This document shows, one piece after another, positions 10,801-21,700 of a stretch of DNA of 64,000 nucleotides. A model generated the notes under the pieces. It was not told the DNA's origin. It did no database searches and saw only the letters and a list, made by a program, of their open reading frames with translations. A program made the translations under genes and the position numbers. This DNA comes from Tretioscincus oriximinensis (lineage: Eukaryota; Chordata; Lepidosauria; Squamata; Gymnophthalmidae): contig JAJVDF010000211.1 of NCBI GenBank assembly GCA_022410635.1, positions 1,700,025-1,764,024 of the forward strand, written 5' to 3'. The number at the start of each line of letters is the position of its first letter. The stretch's first letter is position 1.

Positions 10801-13800
10801 GAGTCACATGTAGTTTACATACAGTAATATTCTAAGTGGAAGGAAGTGCCCGGGTAAAAGAGGAGCAGCTAGATAATATATGCATCAAAGCAGAGAGAAA
10901 GCTGTCCAAGTATGCCCTCAAGAGGCTGAGATGTTAACTGGTCTTATGAGTAGTGGGCCAGAATATATGGATGCATTCCATTTAATACATCTTTCGTTAC
11001 TCAGATCAAGTTTGAAACCTGCATCTTTCTAAAAATTAAAGTGATCAGTTACAGGTTTTTTTAATCATACGTACTGGTTTCAATGAATGTTGCTGCATCC
11101 ACAAGGCATAATGAAGTCTCCTGCAGATGTAATGGTGGTTTGTCAGCTGCAAACAAGCCTGATATTTTTAGCTCTCACGGTGCTGTGTGCTGAAAACCCG
11201 CTACTTTTTTTGAATGTAGCATTCTCAACTGGACCCTCCGTGAATCAGTAGAGAGCCCTGCAAAGTATGCTGGGTGGAGGGAAGGCTGTGCTTGGCCACT
11301 CATGGGCCGGTACTTCCCCCTGTTGTGCAGGCAGCCACCAGGCAGTGCAACCAGGTAAGTCTGTTATCAAGCCCCGGGTGTGGATGTCGCCTGTGTCAAA
11401 GTATTTATACAAAGGCAATAAATCATAACTTTAATTTGTCTCATGTTTTTCCTTAGGGAAGAAACGTCTTTCAAAAACAGCAACACAAATACTGAAGATA
11501 TTCATTGTAAGATTTTGTTCTTTTCCCCTTTGAATTCAGAAACATGCTGACAGTGCAAGCCCAATGTATGAATTCAGCTATAAACATTTATTTTCACTCC
11601 AAGGTCCTGAATAGGCATGGCTCTCCACCCAATGAAAATGCAGCAATGTATAAACAAAGCCCATCCTTTTCCCATTAGCTCCTATCCCCCTTTGGTTGTC
11701 TTCTCATATTCTCCTGGTTACTGCTATCAACACCATCAAGAAAGCCATTAATATATTATTATTTTTTGCAAATAAAAAGGAATTTTACTACATGTGCTCT
11801 TCAACAAGAGGACAGAGATGCACATCCTCTTGACACCATGTCCCTGAGTTTATTATGTAAGCTGCTTCAACTTCCTGTTTTTCATAGTGGTTAATGAATG
11901 CAGTAGAAAAAATGTCTATCAGCCAGTGTGGTATAGTGGTTAGAGGTGTCTTCTTTGACACCTTCGCTGCATCCACACATCACTTTTATTCCACTACTAT
12001 AGTGGAATATTCCACATTATTCCACAATAAATCATGGTGTGGACTGGTTTATTCTAGAATATCAATGCATTATTATGGAATATTGTGGAATATAGTGAAA
12101 TAAATAAGTGATGTGTGGAGCAGGCTCTTAACTTTGATTTCCACTCAGCTAGGTGATCTTAGTCCAGTCATTGCTTTCCATTGGAGCCATCTTGATGGAG
12201 TTGTAATGAGAAAAATGGTGAGGTCTCTGGTGAGACTCCCATCACCTGGTGCCATCTCATTCTTGATCCAGTCAAAGTATTCTGGAACAAAGCCCTATGC
12301 CTTTGAGACAAACCTGTGATGGTGCCAAAAGGAACTCTGTTCTCATAGACTGCAATTGTTTTATTGCAACTAATTGTGACTTTGTCCTTAGATGCCCATA
12401 TTGTGGGACTCTCACAACATAAGGTAAGTTATTCACTCAGTCAAGTCATGGAGAATCTGGAGATTTCATGCTTAGGAGGACTCATGAACCAACCGTACAG
12501 GAGAAGTGTGTATGACAAGTGGGTGCCAATTCACTGGCTTTGTTTGAAACCCAACTTCAAATTTCCCTCTGATCTCATAACATCCCTTATTGGATCAAAT
12601 AGATATTTGCCAGCAGGTGATGAACTTTGAATAAAGACAATAAATTGGTTTGTGCCACTATAAATAAATAATTAATTAATTAACGTATTTACTTAAATTT
12701 ACATTGCACCCTATGCCCAAGCATCTCAAGATAGATCACAATAAAAGACCATATTAAAATAAATAAGCACTATTTATTGTGCTTCTATTGAACCCTTCTA
12801 GTTATATTGCTATTTACCAGGTATTCAGCCCTTGAACTGCAGGAGTCAAATGGGGAAAAAGCCTTTACGTGCTGGCATTGAAGGTTTGGCAGTGCTGAGC
12901 TACCACTGGAATTGTCCTAACCTGCCCTTGAAAGTGCCAGAGGTAGAAAAGTTCCTCCTTGCCCCAGTGACAAAGTGTACCAGTTCTGATGCTATGGAGT
13001 TGAGGGGCATGGAAGTCCATTATGGGGGGAAGTGAATAAGTTCCTTTGCCTCAGTCATAACAGGCTTTGTTTGGGTCCTTCATCCACCCTCAGGAGGACC
13101 TGAGTGTACCATAGCTTTGTTTTGCCTCCACTGATTATGATGCCATAATGACTCTCTTGCCATCTCAGGAAGTATCTTTGTGGCTTTATGACCAAGTCAA
13201 AACATGTCTTCTGAGAACAGGTGCAACCGTCCTTCAATGCATAAAAACCTCTCCTCACACACCGAAGTTTGGGTGATTTTTTGATGGGCCCTAATTCCTT
13301 ATGCCTTTCTCAAGCCCTTTCTAAAAGGAGAATGACTGACTGACTGACTGACTGGGATGCCTGTCAAAAACATATTGGCCATGTAATAAATAAATAAACA
13401 AAAAGCAAAAAGACAAAAACAGAGAGAACATGTGACAGAGAACGTCTAACTGTGCATTGACTGGTCTCTATCCAATGGGAAATTTATCAATGTTGAACTG
13501 AATGTGTTTTTTTGGCTCATTATGGATTTAATCTGCCTCATGGACCTTTTAAAACGTTTTATTAATGTGTGTTTATTTTCTATANTTTTCTTGATCTTTT
13601 GTTACCTGCCCTGGGACCAATGGTGAAGGGAAGGATATTGAGGAAGCTCCATTTAGCAGGTTGCACTACATTAGAACCAGGAAAATGAATGCTACCATGC
13701 AGTGTTGCTGCATGCCCTTGCAACCATGCAAATGCTTATTCAGATCCAGTCTATGTGTGGATGCGCTATTGCTTAGTCCAGAACACACAGTATTAGATCA

Positions 13801-14522
13801 GATGTGGTACTGATTATCAACCTTCCTGTACTTTAAGATCTGCAGAGGAAGCCCTCCTGATGGTACCACTTCTCTCAGTGACAATGAGGGTGGGAACCTG
13901 GGCTAGGTCATTCACCATGGCAGTTTCCAGATTATGGAACAGTCCCCCCTTTGAAATACACCAGTCACCATCTCTGTATGCATTCAGAAAATGCTTGAAG
14001 ACCTTTTTAACTTGGCCTTTGGCTGAAAAACTGCTTTCCCTATTGTCAGATATTATTGTTTTAATATGTTAATTTGTTTTTTATTGTTAACCACACTGAG
14101 ACCTTTTGATATAGGGTGGTATAGAAATGCAAATAAATAAATAATGTGGTCTGCCACTATTCCAGTTGGTATAGATTTGATCAGGATTGCTATTAGACCC
14201 AAGCAGAATACTGAGCTCCTTAAACGGAATTAGGGCTGTGCATAAAGGGTCATAGATGAGAAGACCCTAGTTCTTCATCTAATTCTTCACATGAATGCTT
14301 CAATGGTACATTAAACAGTATAAAACTATAGATAACAAGGAGAATTAATCTGTTTGAGTATAACTCTCTCTCTCATTTCTTCTTTTGACTCAACTGCCCC
14401 ATGGTCTTTCTCTAATGAATCTGTTGCTCTTTTTTTCCAAGCAACCATCTTTGCAAACAAGAGAAACCACTGTGTATGCAGCTATTACACGAGAACACAA
14501 GAAACCTACTGAGATGATATGA
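4565..14522 (+). CDS. Ig-superfamily inhibitory receptor with ITIM and ITSM tail (3' part of gene)
   Basis: Seven exons joined by GT/AG introns: 4565-4855, 6731-6751, 8743-8820, 9760-9832, 11457-11506, 12392-12423 and 14442-14522. They total 626 bases and read through in one frame to the TGA at 14520-14522. The product has one Ig-like domain (LLC and YSC as the disulfide pair), a short linker, a transmembrane helix (IAVILALLLLIAFIFF), and a tail with an ITIM (IHYAHI) and an ITSM (TVYAAI) 21 residues apart. Such tails recruit SH2 phosphatases (SHP-1/SHP-2) and damp immune-cell activation. The layout of one motif pair spread over many tiny exons recalls PECAM1, FCRL or Siglec-type genes, but the Ig domain does not settle which family. 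The signal peptide and any earlier Ig exons are missing from this window. Every exon obeys the phase rule, which strongly supports a live gene. Confidence 0.72.
4856..5935. other. Intron, first part: no gene; C/T-rich patch
   Basis: This is AT-rich intron sequence with a C/T-rich low-complexity patch at about 5590-5810. A 60-codon serine/proline frame in the patch is a composition artefact. Confidence 0.5.
5940..6430. repeat. Three degenerate tandem tRNA-like repeat units
   Basis: Three diverged copies of a roughly 165-base unit lie head to tail (about 5945-6085, 6108-6240 and 6275-6412). Each carries a block like CAGTGACCTTCAGCTTTCC, then CTGTACACTGAGCTGTAGAC, then ACTCCATGG and GGTTTTTGGCAATG. 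The blocks read in reverse resemble the B-box and A-box ends of a tRNA-derived SINE. It is non-coding. Confidence 0.45.
6731..6751 (+). CDS. 21-base linker exon of the ITIM/ITSM receptor
   Basis: The sequence is GAGAGACTGTTCAGAATGAT plus G, bounded by TTATCTAG and GTAAGTAAC. In phase 1 it adds about seven residues (ETVQND) between the Ig domain and the membrane. Length and phase keep the frame. Because it is short it could also be skipped without a frameshift. Confidence 0.6.
6752..7880. other. Intron, no recognised gene or repeat
   Basis: The sequence is AT-rich. Short open frames (for example at 7047-7241) lack splice context and family motifs. Confidence 0.5.
7885..8379 (+). mobile_element. 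Composite repeat: CR1 internal piece joined to a GGAA-rich purine tract (copy 1)
   Basis: Positions 7970-8115 match the CR1 reverse transcriptase region at about 2760-2870 (TGGCTAAAAGATAGAAAACA-like block, then the GGAGTACCCC block). A purine-rich run of GGAA and GGGA steps follows (8120-8320). The end reads CAACAGGCTGATTCCACTAG. The same order occurs on the other strand at 22312-22760, including the purine part and both flanks, so this is a dispersed composite unit and not a chance junction. Confidence 0.6.
8465..8495. repeat. Perfect 15-bp inverted repeat
   Basis: Arms CAATTCTCTTTATAT (8465-8479) and ATATAAAGAGAATTG (8481-8495) are perfectly complementary with a one-base centre. It lies in an intron just before the transmembrane exon. 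Role unknown; it may be a tiny fold-back remnant. Confidence 0.7.
8743..8820 (+). CDS. Transmembrane exon of the ITIM/ITSM receptor
   Basis: The acceptor is ...CCTTTTACAG and the donor CAAAAA|GTAAGTG. In phase 1 it reads MLWRN then a 17-residue hydrophobic run (IAVILALLLLIAFIFFL) and KPK, a basic stop-transfer end. The 78 bases keep phase 1. The positive residues after the helix place the C-terminal exons in the cytoplasm. Confidence 0.75.
8821..9759. other. Intron with a degenerate fold-back element
   Basis: Positions about 9370-9590 contain blocks (CTACCTGCCTTCCGCATGCT; GAATATGATCC...AAGGCCT) that resemble the palindromic element at 54607-54792. The rest is AT-rich with nothing recognised. 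The last part before 9760 is a strong pyrimidine tract. Confidence 0.35.
9760..9832 (+). CDS. First cytoplasmic exon of the ITIM/ITSM receptor
   Basis: This 73-base exon follows TTTCTTTTTCTGTATTAG and ends CAGCT|GTAAGA. It enters in phase 1 and leaves in phase 2. It encodes FSVFYRKSPPQERSNAQ and then PVPGTQL, a basic and proline-rich juxtamembrane segment. No ITIM lies in this exon. Confidence 0.65.
9833..11456. other. Intron with two mobile-element remnants
   Basis: A TG/GA-rich patch lies near 10030. A piece of the palindromic element family is at about 10330-10440 (TTCCAGAATAAGGGCCTGTT). A second copy of the repeat described at 125-840 lies at about 11085-11395. No gene is recognised. Confidence 0.4.
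11457..11506 (+). CDS. Second cytoplasmic exon of the ITIM/ITSM receptor
   Basis: This 50-base exon lies between TTTTTCCTTAG and GTAAGATT. It enters in phase 2 and leaves in phase 1. It encodes EETSFKNSNTNTEDIH; its final T is the first base of the ITIM tyrosine codon, which is completed by the next exon. Confidence 0.65.
11507..12391. other. Intron with a SINE head split by a fold-back element
   Basis: A tRNA-like SINE start (CAGTGTGGTATAGTGGTTAG, about 11918-11950) is followed by an inverted-repeat element (about 11965-12120). SINE-like sequence (CAGCTAGGTGATCTTAGTCC) then resumes near 12147. No gene is recognised in this intron. Confidence 0.45.
11965..12122. mobile_element. Fold-back (MITE-like) element with long terminal inverted repeats
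   Basis: The left end CATCCACACATCACTT and following TTATTCCACTA are mirrored by TGGAATATAGTGAAATAAAT and AAGTGATGTGTGGA at the right end. The interior is AT-rich (GGAATATTCCACA). It has no coding capacity. It appears to have inserted into a SINE. Confidence 0.55.
12392..12423 (+). CDS. Third cytoplasmic exon, completes the ITIM
   Basis: This 32-base exon has acceptor GACTTTGTCCTTAG and donor CATAAG|GTAAGTT. Without it the tail would lose frame; with it the tail reads on into the last exon. The split codon T|AT makes the tyrosine of IHYAHI, an ITIM (I-x-Y-x-x-I), followed by VGLSQHK. I found it because the phase arithmetic of its neighbours required an exon of length 2 modulo 3 here. Confidence 0.65.
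12424..14441. other. Intron with L2 remnants, otherwise no recognised gene
   Basis: An L2 3' end lies in reverse at about 12655-12760 (AAATAAATAATTAATTAA, then TTACATTGCACCCTATGCCC) and a forward L2 3' end at 13825-14145. Four tandem GACT units occur near 13330. Open frames at 12832-13035 and elsewhere show no family motif. Confidence 0.45.
13825..14145 (+). mobile_element. L2 LINE 3'-end fragment
   Basis: The frame at 13860-14072 reads SRLWNSPPFEI and FRKCLKTFLTWPLAE, the C-terminal end of L2-type ORF2. It is followed by CACACTGAGACCTTTTGATA and an AAATAAATAAAT tail. The longer copy at 48870-50945 ends the same way. Inactive. Confidence 0.7.
14442..14522 (+). CDS. Last exon of the ITIM/ITSM receptor, carries the ITSM
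   Basis: The acceptor is CTCTTTTTTTCCAAG. In phase 0 it reads QPSLQTRETTVYAAITREHK and then KPTEMI before the TGA at 14520-14522. ETTVYAAI fits the immunoreceptor tyrosine switch motif T-x-Y-x-x-I. The stop lies 287 bases from the stop codon of the convergent V2R gene. No clear AATAAA follows on this strand. Confidence 0.72.
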   Translation, partial: QPSLQTRETTVYAAITREHKKPTEMI

Positions 14523-14809
14523 AGAACATGAACGGCAAGCAAAGTACTTTCAAAGTGGAAATCACTCTAAGTACGATGTTATTCACGTTGGATAATACAC
14601 ATAGTATTCAGTCAACATGTGAATGAAAACATGCTCTGTGTGATGGATTCTTATTATATGGTTGCATGAAAACTCTACATTAGGTGAATTTGCTTTTGGA
14701 AATAGGAAAAGATCAACATGAAGAACAGATAAAAGTATTTTTCAAAAATGATTATATGAAGTCATATCATTGCTTTTCTTTATTTCCTTATATAACACAT
14801 GAACAGAGT

Positions 14810-15747
14810 TCAAACCAAAGAAGAAGAGCCAGATATTAAGTTTCTTGCCCTGTTTCTCCTTATCAACCCATCCCTGTTGTTCAGCTCTGGCATCAACACA
14901 ATAATATAGCATTTGGGTAAAAAAATACAAATCAGTACTCCAGCAGTAGAAGCTAGAATAGAAAAGATCTCTACAGCAGCCTTGTATTTTCCCTTAGCAC
15001 TGAGGTATGATGGAATAAAGGACAACCAAACACTGCAAAAGACCAACATGCTGAAAGTGATGAACTTGGCTTCATTGAAACTGTCTGGTAACTTCCTGGC
15101 TAGGAAAGCCACCATTAAGCTGATGAATGCCAGGATACCTAAATAGCCCAGAACACAATAAAAAAAGGCATTTGAGCCTTCATTACATTCTACTATAATT
15201 TCACCTTTCAATGAATGTGTGTCCATTTCTGGAAATGGGGGAGAAGTTGCCAACCATATAGTACATATGCCTGTTTGCGTGCAGAAGCAGAAAAGGATGA
15301 TAGAAGTGGCCAGTCTTTGCCCCACCCATTTCCTTATGCTGCTCCCTGGCCTGGTGGCCATGAAAGCCAGGACCACAGTGATGGTTTTGGCCAACACACA
15401 TGAAATGGCCACTGAGAAGATGATGCTAAAGACAGATTGTCGGAGAAGGCAAGTCACCTCCTGAGGCTGACCAATAAATAGAAAAACACAGAGAAAGGAA
15501 AGCACAAGGGAATTAAGGAGAATGTAGGTGACATTTCGGTTATTGGCTTTAACGATGGGAGTATCTTGGTGCTTCATGAATGTTCCCAGTATTAAACAAG
15601 TGATGAAAGAAGAACAAAGAGCAGAAATAGTGAAAGTTGTTCCTATTGGTTCTTCATAGGACAAAAAGCTGACATCTTTGGGAATACAGGAATCATGTTT
15701 TTTATTTGCATAATTATCTTCTGGGCATTTAATACAATTGGCCATGT
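14810..15747 (-). CDS. V2R exon 6: end of cysteine-rich linker and seven-helix domain
   Basis: The acceptor is TTTCTTTTTCAG. The start ([20 protein letters not shown]) finishes the cysteine-rich linker. The seven hydrophobic helices follow, with the class C landmarks [37 protein letters not shown] and the terminal [13 protein letters not shown]. The last residues are [14 protein letters not shown]. Length (938 bases) is usual for this exon in V2Rs. The sequence is about as close to the pseudogene exon at 28003-28969 as expected for recent paralogs. Confidence 0.92.
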
Positions 15748-18700
15748 CTGAAAAAGAAACGCATCATTTTATCAGTGTAAAAACTGCATAATGCTTTTTC
15801 TCATTGGCAAAGGGATAATTTTGTTTGACGTTTGTCAAAATCCTGGACTGTGGACACAAACGGAGGAAAAATCTAACAGTGGAAGAGTGCATTAGAAAAA
15901 TGGTTGCCTAAAAACCTCATTTTTTATTTATTTACTTCAAGGTATGGATATTAATTTTGTCATCATTGTAATCTGACAAAGCCAAGAGAAATCCAAAGTA
16001 TTTTGACTATCTCTTAATATTTCTTTGATTTTTCTCTGATGTGATGAGACAATTGTAAGCAAGTTGTGAGGATCTTGGATATTAATTTATTAACATCCTT
16101 AAATAAAGATTCTCACTTTATCTTCACAATTCTTGCCCTGAGCTCAGAAGGAGATTCATTTAGGTGAATTACTCAGTAAAGTATCAAAACTTTTTCCAGT
16201 CAGCTCAGGTATCTTTAGAATTGTGCCTCTCTTGTTTCATCAGAGATTTGATACACATATGATTCTTACACTGCTAAAGCAAAAAAACACTAATTTTTTA
16301 AAATATAGCTTCCATGGACACAAATGTTCTCCTTTCCTGAAGGTGCAGCCTAGGAGAAATTCTAAGATACATTTGGATATGGCACTGAAAATGGCACCAG
16401 ATTTTGAGTCCCATGTATTTCTCCTCATTGGCTACAGGGGAGATGTTCATTTGGAATNAACACCAAAAGGTTAACTAAAAATTGTTATTTGTTAAGTGTA
16501 GAATGCATCTGCATGGCAGATCTCTACCTTATAGTAGAGACACTGAGGCAACTCCCCTGCCCTGGATGACACCTTGTCAAATATCAGTGCATGGAAAAGC
16601 TCCAATGCTCTGAATTTAATGGTAGCTCATTTGTGTGATCTGATGCTAGAGCTCACTATGCATCTGGCAACATGTCTCTGTGGCATGCACATTCGCCCAT
16701 GTAGTGAGATGATGAGCAAGATCAGACGGAAGTGTGCCCTAAAGCTGTCAGGACCCATGTGAGTGGGAGGTGAGAGTCCTGGATATTGCTATCCAGTCCT
16801 CTCACAGACCTGACAGACAGCAGCACGGAGTATCTCAAGTAAGTGCAAGCAAAGGGGTGATTGCTTTTAGTTCACAAAACCCCTAAAGGAGTGATGGCTA
16901 ACCCATGACACAAATCAAAGATGACACACTAAGACATTTTGGATGACACACACCACTGCTGTGATTAAATTAAAATTTAAGAATTATTTATTATTATTAT
17001 TTTTAAAAAAATTAAATGAAAATGAAAAAAAAATCCGTGCANTAAAACCAATAAAAGAAACAGATTGACAGGAAATTCATAACGCTTGCTTGGGCTTGAA
17101 GTATACGAAATACCAACCTTGAACTGAAAATTCAGCAAATGAAATTCAGCAACAAAAAAGTCACTAATGTAAAGAACTATTTGTTTTTGCTTTTTAATAA
17201 ATANATACATCAAAAATATTTCTAGATGTGACATGGCACCCAAGTTAAGTTAGAGGGTTTTTTAATGAATTTTGACACACCAAGCTCATAAGGTGCTCAT
17301 AAAACATGGCACATAGCCAGCCTCCTAATGTAAAAGCTACATCTGTGTAACCATTTACAGATATAACTGCATGGCCAACTGAAAATACCCATTAATTAAA
17401 TTCATAAAAGACATATCTTACCCTTTTTAAATGCTATTTTCTCCTCAGGACAAGGGACACAGTCATAGCAACAAAATGGTTTCCCTTCCTGTTTTTTCCT
17501 GTGGTAACCAGGATGACAGGGGTCATTGCACAGAGAAATGGGAGGCACCTGTCCAATAACAAATGATGTTATTTTTTGCACTAAAAAATACAAATTATGG
17601 AAAAGCAAACGTATGTTTAAGGAAAAGGATTTTTTACAAAGACTAATTTTGTTCTGCTCAAGTTATTCAGTAGCAAAAGACTGAATTCTTTCTTGATGGT
17701 TTTGTGGCTTTGGGTGAAAGTTGCAATTAATGTTTCAGTGGGCTATGTCTTCACTTTGAAATTCACTTGACTTATCTACAGAGAGTGCGTTCACATGACT
17801 ATTTTATGCCTCAGTTATAGCGCCATTTTGAAGGTCACGTCACACGTGTTAAGCATGTATGAGTAAAACTTCCGCAATAAAGGCCATTTATTCCACAATA
17901 AACTATTGCTGGGATAATCAGGAATAATTGCGGAGAACATCTGAAACCTCGCAGCCAACCTCCGTCATCTCGTAGCCAATTCCCTTCCTCTCCNGTGTGG
18001 CCATTATTAGTGTGAGAGACAGGAGGGGAGAGATGACAGGAGGAAGAGCTGCCTCCTTGCTTCGGTGGGGAAATCTGCCCGCCTTTTTACCCAGCCAGCC
18101 TTCCATCTGNTTTTGGAGGGTTCCTGTCTGAAGATCGGGTCTGAGAAAGGAAGGGGAACATAGACAGATGTCCTGTCAATCTCCCAACCTCCTCCTCAGC
18201 AGCCCCCAAAGCAGGAAACCTCCAAAAGCACACGGAGGTCTGCCAGCCCCATCCACACGGAGCCTAGGCAGAATGCAGCCATTTGCTTTTTCCTGTCCAG
18301 CCTAGGCTCCGTATGGATGGGGCCAGCCAGCCCTCCGTGTGCTTTTGAAGGTTTCCTGCTTTGGGGGCTGCTCCCCTTCCTTTCTCAGACCCGATCTCCA
18401 GGCAGGAATCCTCCAAAAGAAGGTGGAGAGCAGGCTGGACAGGAAAAGGCTTCTCGTGGTTGCTTTGGCTGTGCCCTCCCTCCAGTCAGCCCACCGACCG
18501 GCTCTGTTCGGCTGGTTTGAAGGAGGGCACAGCCGAAGCAACATGGCAGAGCCAGCTGTATGTTGCAAGAATTAGTGTGAAAAGGACAAGCCATTGTATA
18601 TTCTGGAATATAGCTTTGTGGTGTGACAGGATAGGTATTTGCTATATTCCGGAATATAAATTTATTTCGGGTTTTAGCTAGTTGTGTGAACGTAGCCAGA

Positions 18701-21700
18701 GCTGTAACTCAGGCAGTCATGAATTGCAATTACTGTTAAAAAATAAACCTTCATTGATTTATAACTTTATATTAATTTTATATTACCTTAAACTTAGAGG
18801 TCCGGAGGTGGGNGAATGGAAATAGGGTAATATAAAGAAGCATTTGTTATGTGTTATGTAAAAACAAACTTGGTGTATTTACACATGCAAACTCTCACCT
18901 GTTCCCAACTGTTGAGCGGCATTCAATTAAGAACCAGCATTGCCATTTCTCATATGCAGATTATTCAATGACAATTCTATATTTGCTAGTTTATCAGCCA
19001 AGCACGCATAATAGTATCCTACCTTCCACATGCTGGTCTGCACTAGCATGGAAGGATGACTTCTAGTACACTTACTAGACCATAATATCCATTTGTGCAC
19101 GAGAAAGTTGGGGCTTGAAAATAGCTTTTCAGATTTAAGTTGGTTGTTGCCACATTGTGGTGACTGTTTCCTCTTGGATCAGTAACAATGAAGCCTTCTA
19201 TCAGAACCTGAGCATAAGGTCAAGATCAGAATCCCCTTTTCTATGATTGATTCCACAGTTACCTGTTCTAAGGAAAATCATTCAGCATGTCTAGGAATTT
19301 TCTCTCTCTCTCATGAGTTGATTAAAAGTTCACCCCATATTTATGAGAGTAGTTGAGNTTCCCTTTATAAAACTACCCTTTCCTTTTTGTGGATACCTAT
19401 TTTCCCTCATTTTCCAAATGCTGATCTTGTCAAGAAGTTAATAGTATGTACTTAATATTAAATTTGTTACTTACAATGTTTCTATGGATGAGTCTGGTTC
19501 ATCTTGACTTTCAAATTCATAAGGTTTTAGCCTTTCCTTAATCTATAAGGTTACACATTTCCTGCTCATCTTTTCCTGCAGTTCCTGCAGAGTTTGTAGT
19601 CTGGAATTGTTGTAGTTTATGGCTTTTCATTAGTCTACCAGCCATGCAATATTATTGAAACACTCTTTTACATAGCAATTATGAATATAGGAATTGTAGA
19701 CTGGTCCCCATTCTGTTAGACAGGTCTATATTTATGATTTGATACTAACTTACCTATAATTATTTATGGCACTTTCTGTTTTTCTAATGACCAACAGAAT
19801 AATTAATAATTCTGTTATTCTGTAATTATGTTAAAATCTATTACTGAGATCATTGAGGATATTGAATACAGGACAATACATGATAATATATACTGAAACA
19901 TGTTCATAGGTGTTGTTGTTGATGTTGTTGTTGATGATGATGACATTTATTTACAACAGCCCTTTCACCAAAGTGCGGCTCACNTAGCTCTTGTTGCTTT
20001 CTCTACAGCAGATACACTGTGAAGTAGGTGGGGCTGAGAGTGTTCTAAAGAACTGTGACTAGCCCAGGGTCACCCAGCTGACTTCATGGAGGAGTGTGGA
20101 ATCAAATCCAAAGACTACTAGAGCACAACTCTCTAACCATTACATCAAACTGGCATATTTTACCTTTAGAAGTACTACAGCAGATTCACTTTAAACCAGA
20201 TGCTACTTGGGGAGATGAAAAGAGATTCTACCTGATTAAACCAGGAGTGCCATGTGATGCCATCTTCTTTAAGGGTGATTGTTTGATCTGGAGCAGCAAA
20301 CATGCTCATCTTTCCAACTTTAACTTTATTAAAGGAATAGTTGGAGAAAAAGATCCAGTTTACAATATCAAATCCCATTCCCAATTCCCAATTATGATCA
20401 AATAAAATGGAGTCTCCAGCACTGTTATTGAAGGATACCTTTCTCAAAAACTGGTATAACTATATCAGAAGGGGACAAAAAAGAGAAGAAAAAGATGTTG
20501 TCAAACTGATGAATCTTGGGGCAATGAATTAGTAATTTTATATGTCCTTGCATAGGCCACTCATTTTGTAAACACTGGTTGTAATCAGGAAAATGTGGTG
20601 GCATGAATGGCTCAGTCGCTTAGGAAACCATCTCTCAGTTGGGAGATCGGGCTTCGAAACCTTGTGTCAGACATGGGAAGGGGTGAGCTCCTTCCACTAG
20701 CCTGTAGCTCTAACCAGTCCACCTATTCGAAAGCAGGAATTGCAAGAAATTGCATCTGACTGCAAGTAGATACATGGGAACAACCACAGCCTGGTGGGGA
20801 AGATAGAATGTAAACCTTCAGGCGAAATACCCTTGTAAGCCTCTTTGAATCCCTTTGAAAGGTGAGAAAAGCAGGGTATAAGTGGGGTTCTTCTTCTGAT
20901 TCTGATTCTGATTCTGATTCTTCTTCTTCTGCTGCTTCTGTAAAGATAAGTTATTTTCCTTCATGGTTTTTACCTGCCATGGATGTTGTGTCTGAAATGA
21001 CAGTATGCTTCCATGCTCTATTGCTTTTTTCTTCCATTTATATGAAAGCATGTCTTGCAAGGCATAGGCCACAGAATAAACAGCGTTGTAGATGGCATAG
21101 CTGTGGCCAGACATGCTTATTTCAAACAGGGTTCCTGGAAGATTCTCCATATTTTCCCTTCCAGTACAGATTTTCATTGCCATCATTTCATTGCCCAGAG
21201 AACTTGGCAATTTACAATTGAATGCTTGCTGCCAGAAGTCTTTGATGAAACCATCTTCATCTGATCCAAAAGGATATTTCAACTGGAAANTTTTTTGGAA
21301 TGCTGGAATGTCATTTGAATGACCTGTGAAGCATATGGCGCCATGAAATACTTGCATGTCCCAAGACCAGTGTATTCCCACAGTTATGACATCCATCTGG
21401 GCTGACATTATCCACATTTTGCCTTTGGGGTTAACATTCACCTCTGGCATACATAGAAATATTCCAAAAATGAGAATAGCATGGGTGTCTCCATAGAATA
21501 CCAACACAACTGCTTTCCCGTTCATGAAAATAGCATAAACTCTTTGAATCCTTATCATCACATGGTAGAAGTCAGTAAAAAAATTGAATGCAGGGGTTTT
21601 CTCGACAAAATCAAAACAGATGCCTCTCTGGAAAAACATGGGCAGTGCAGTTTGTGTAAACTTTTCTCCAGTGACATCATCCAGTGCAAGCACCCCAATC

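Noticed and set aside
14913..15464. Open frames on the + strand within V2R exon 6
   Set aside because: Antisense shadows of the seven-helix coding exon.
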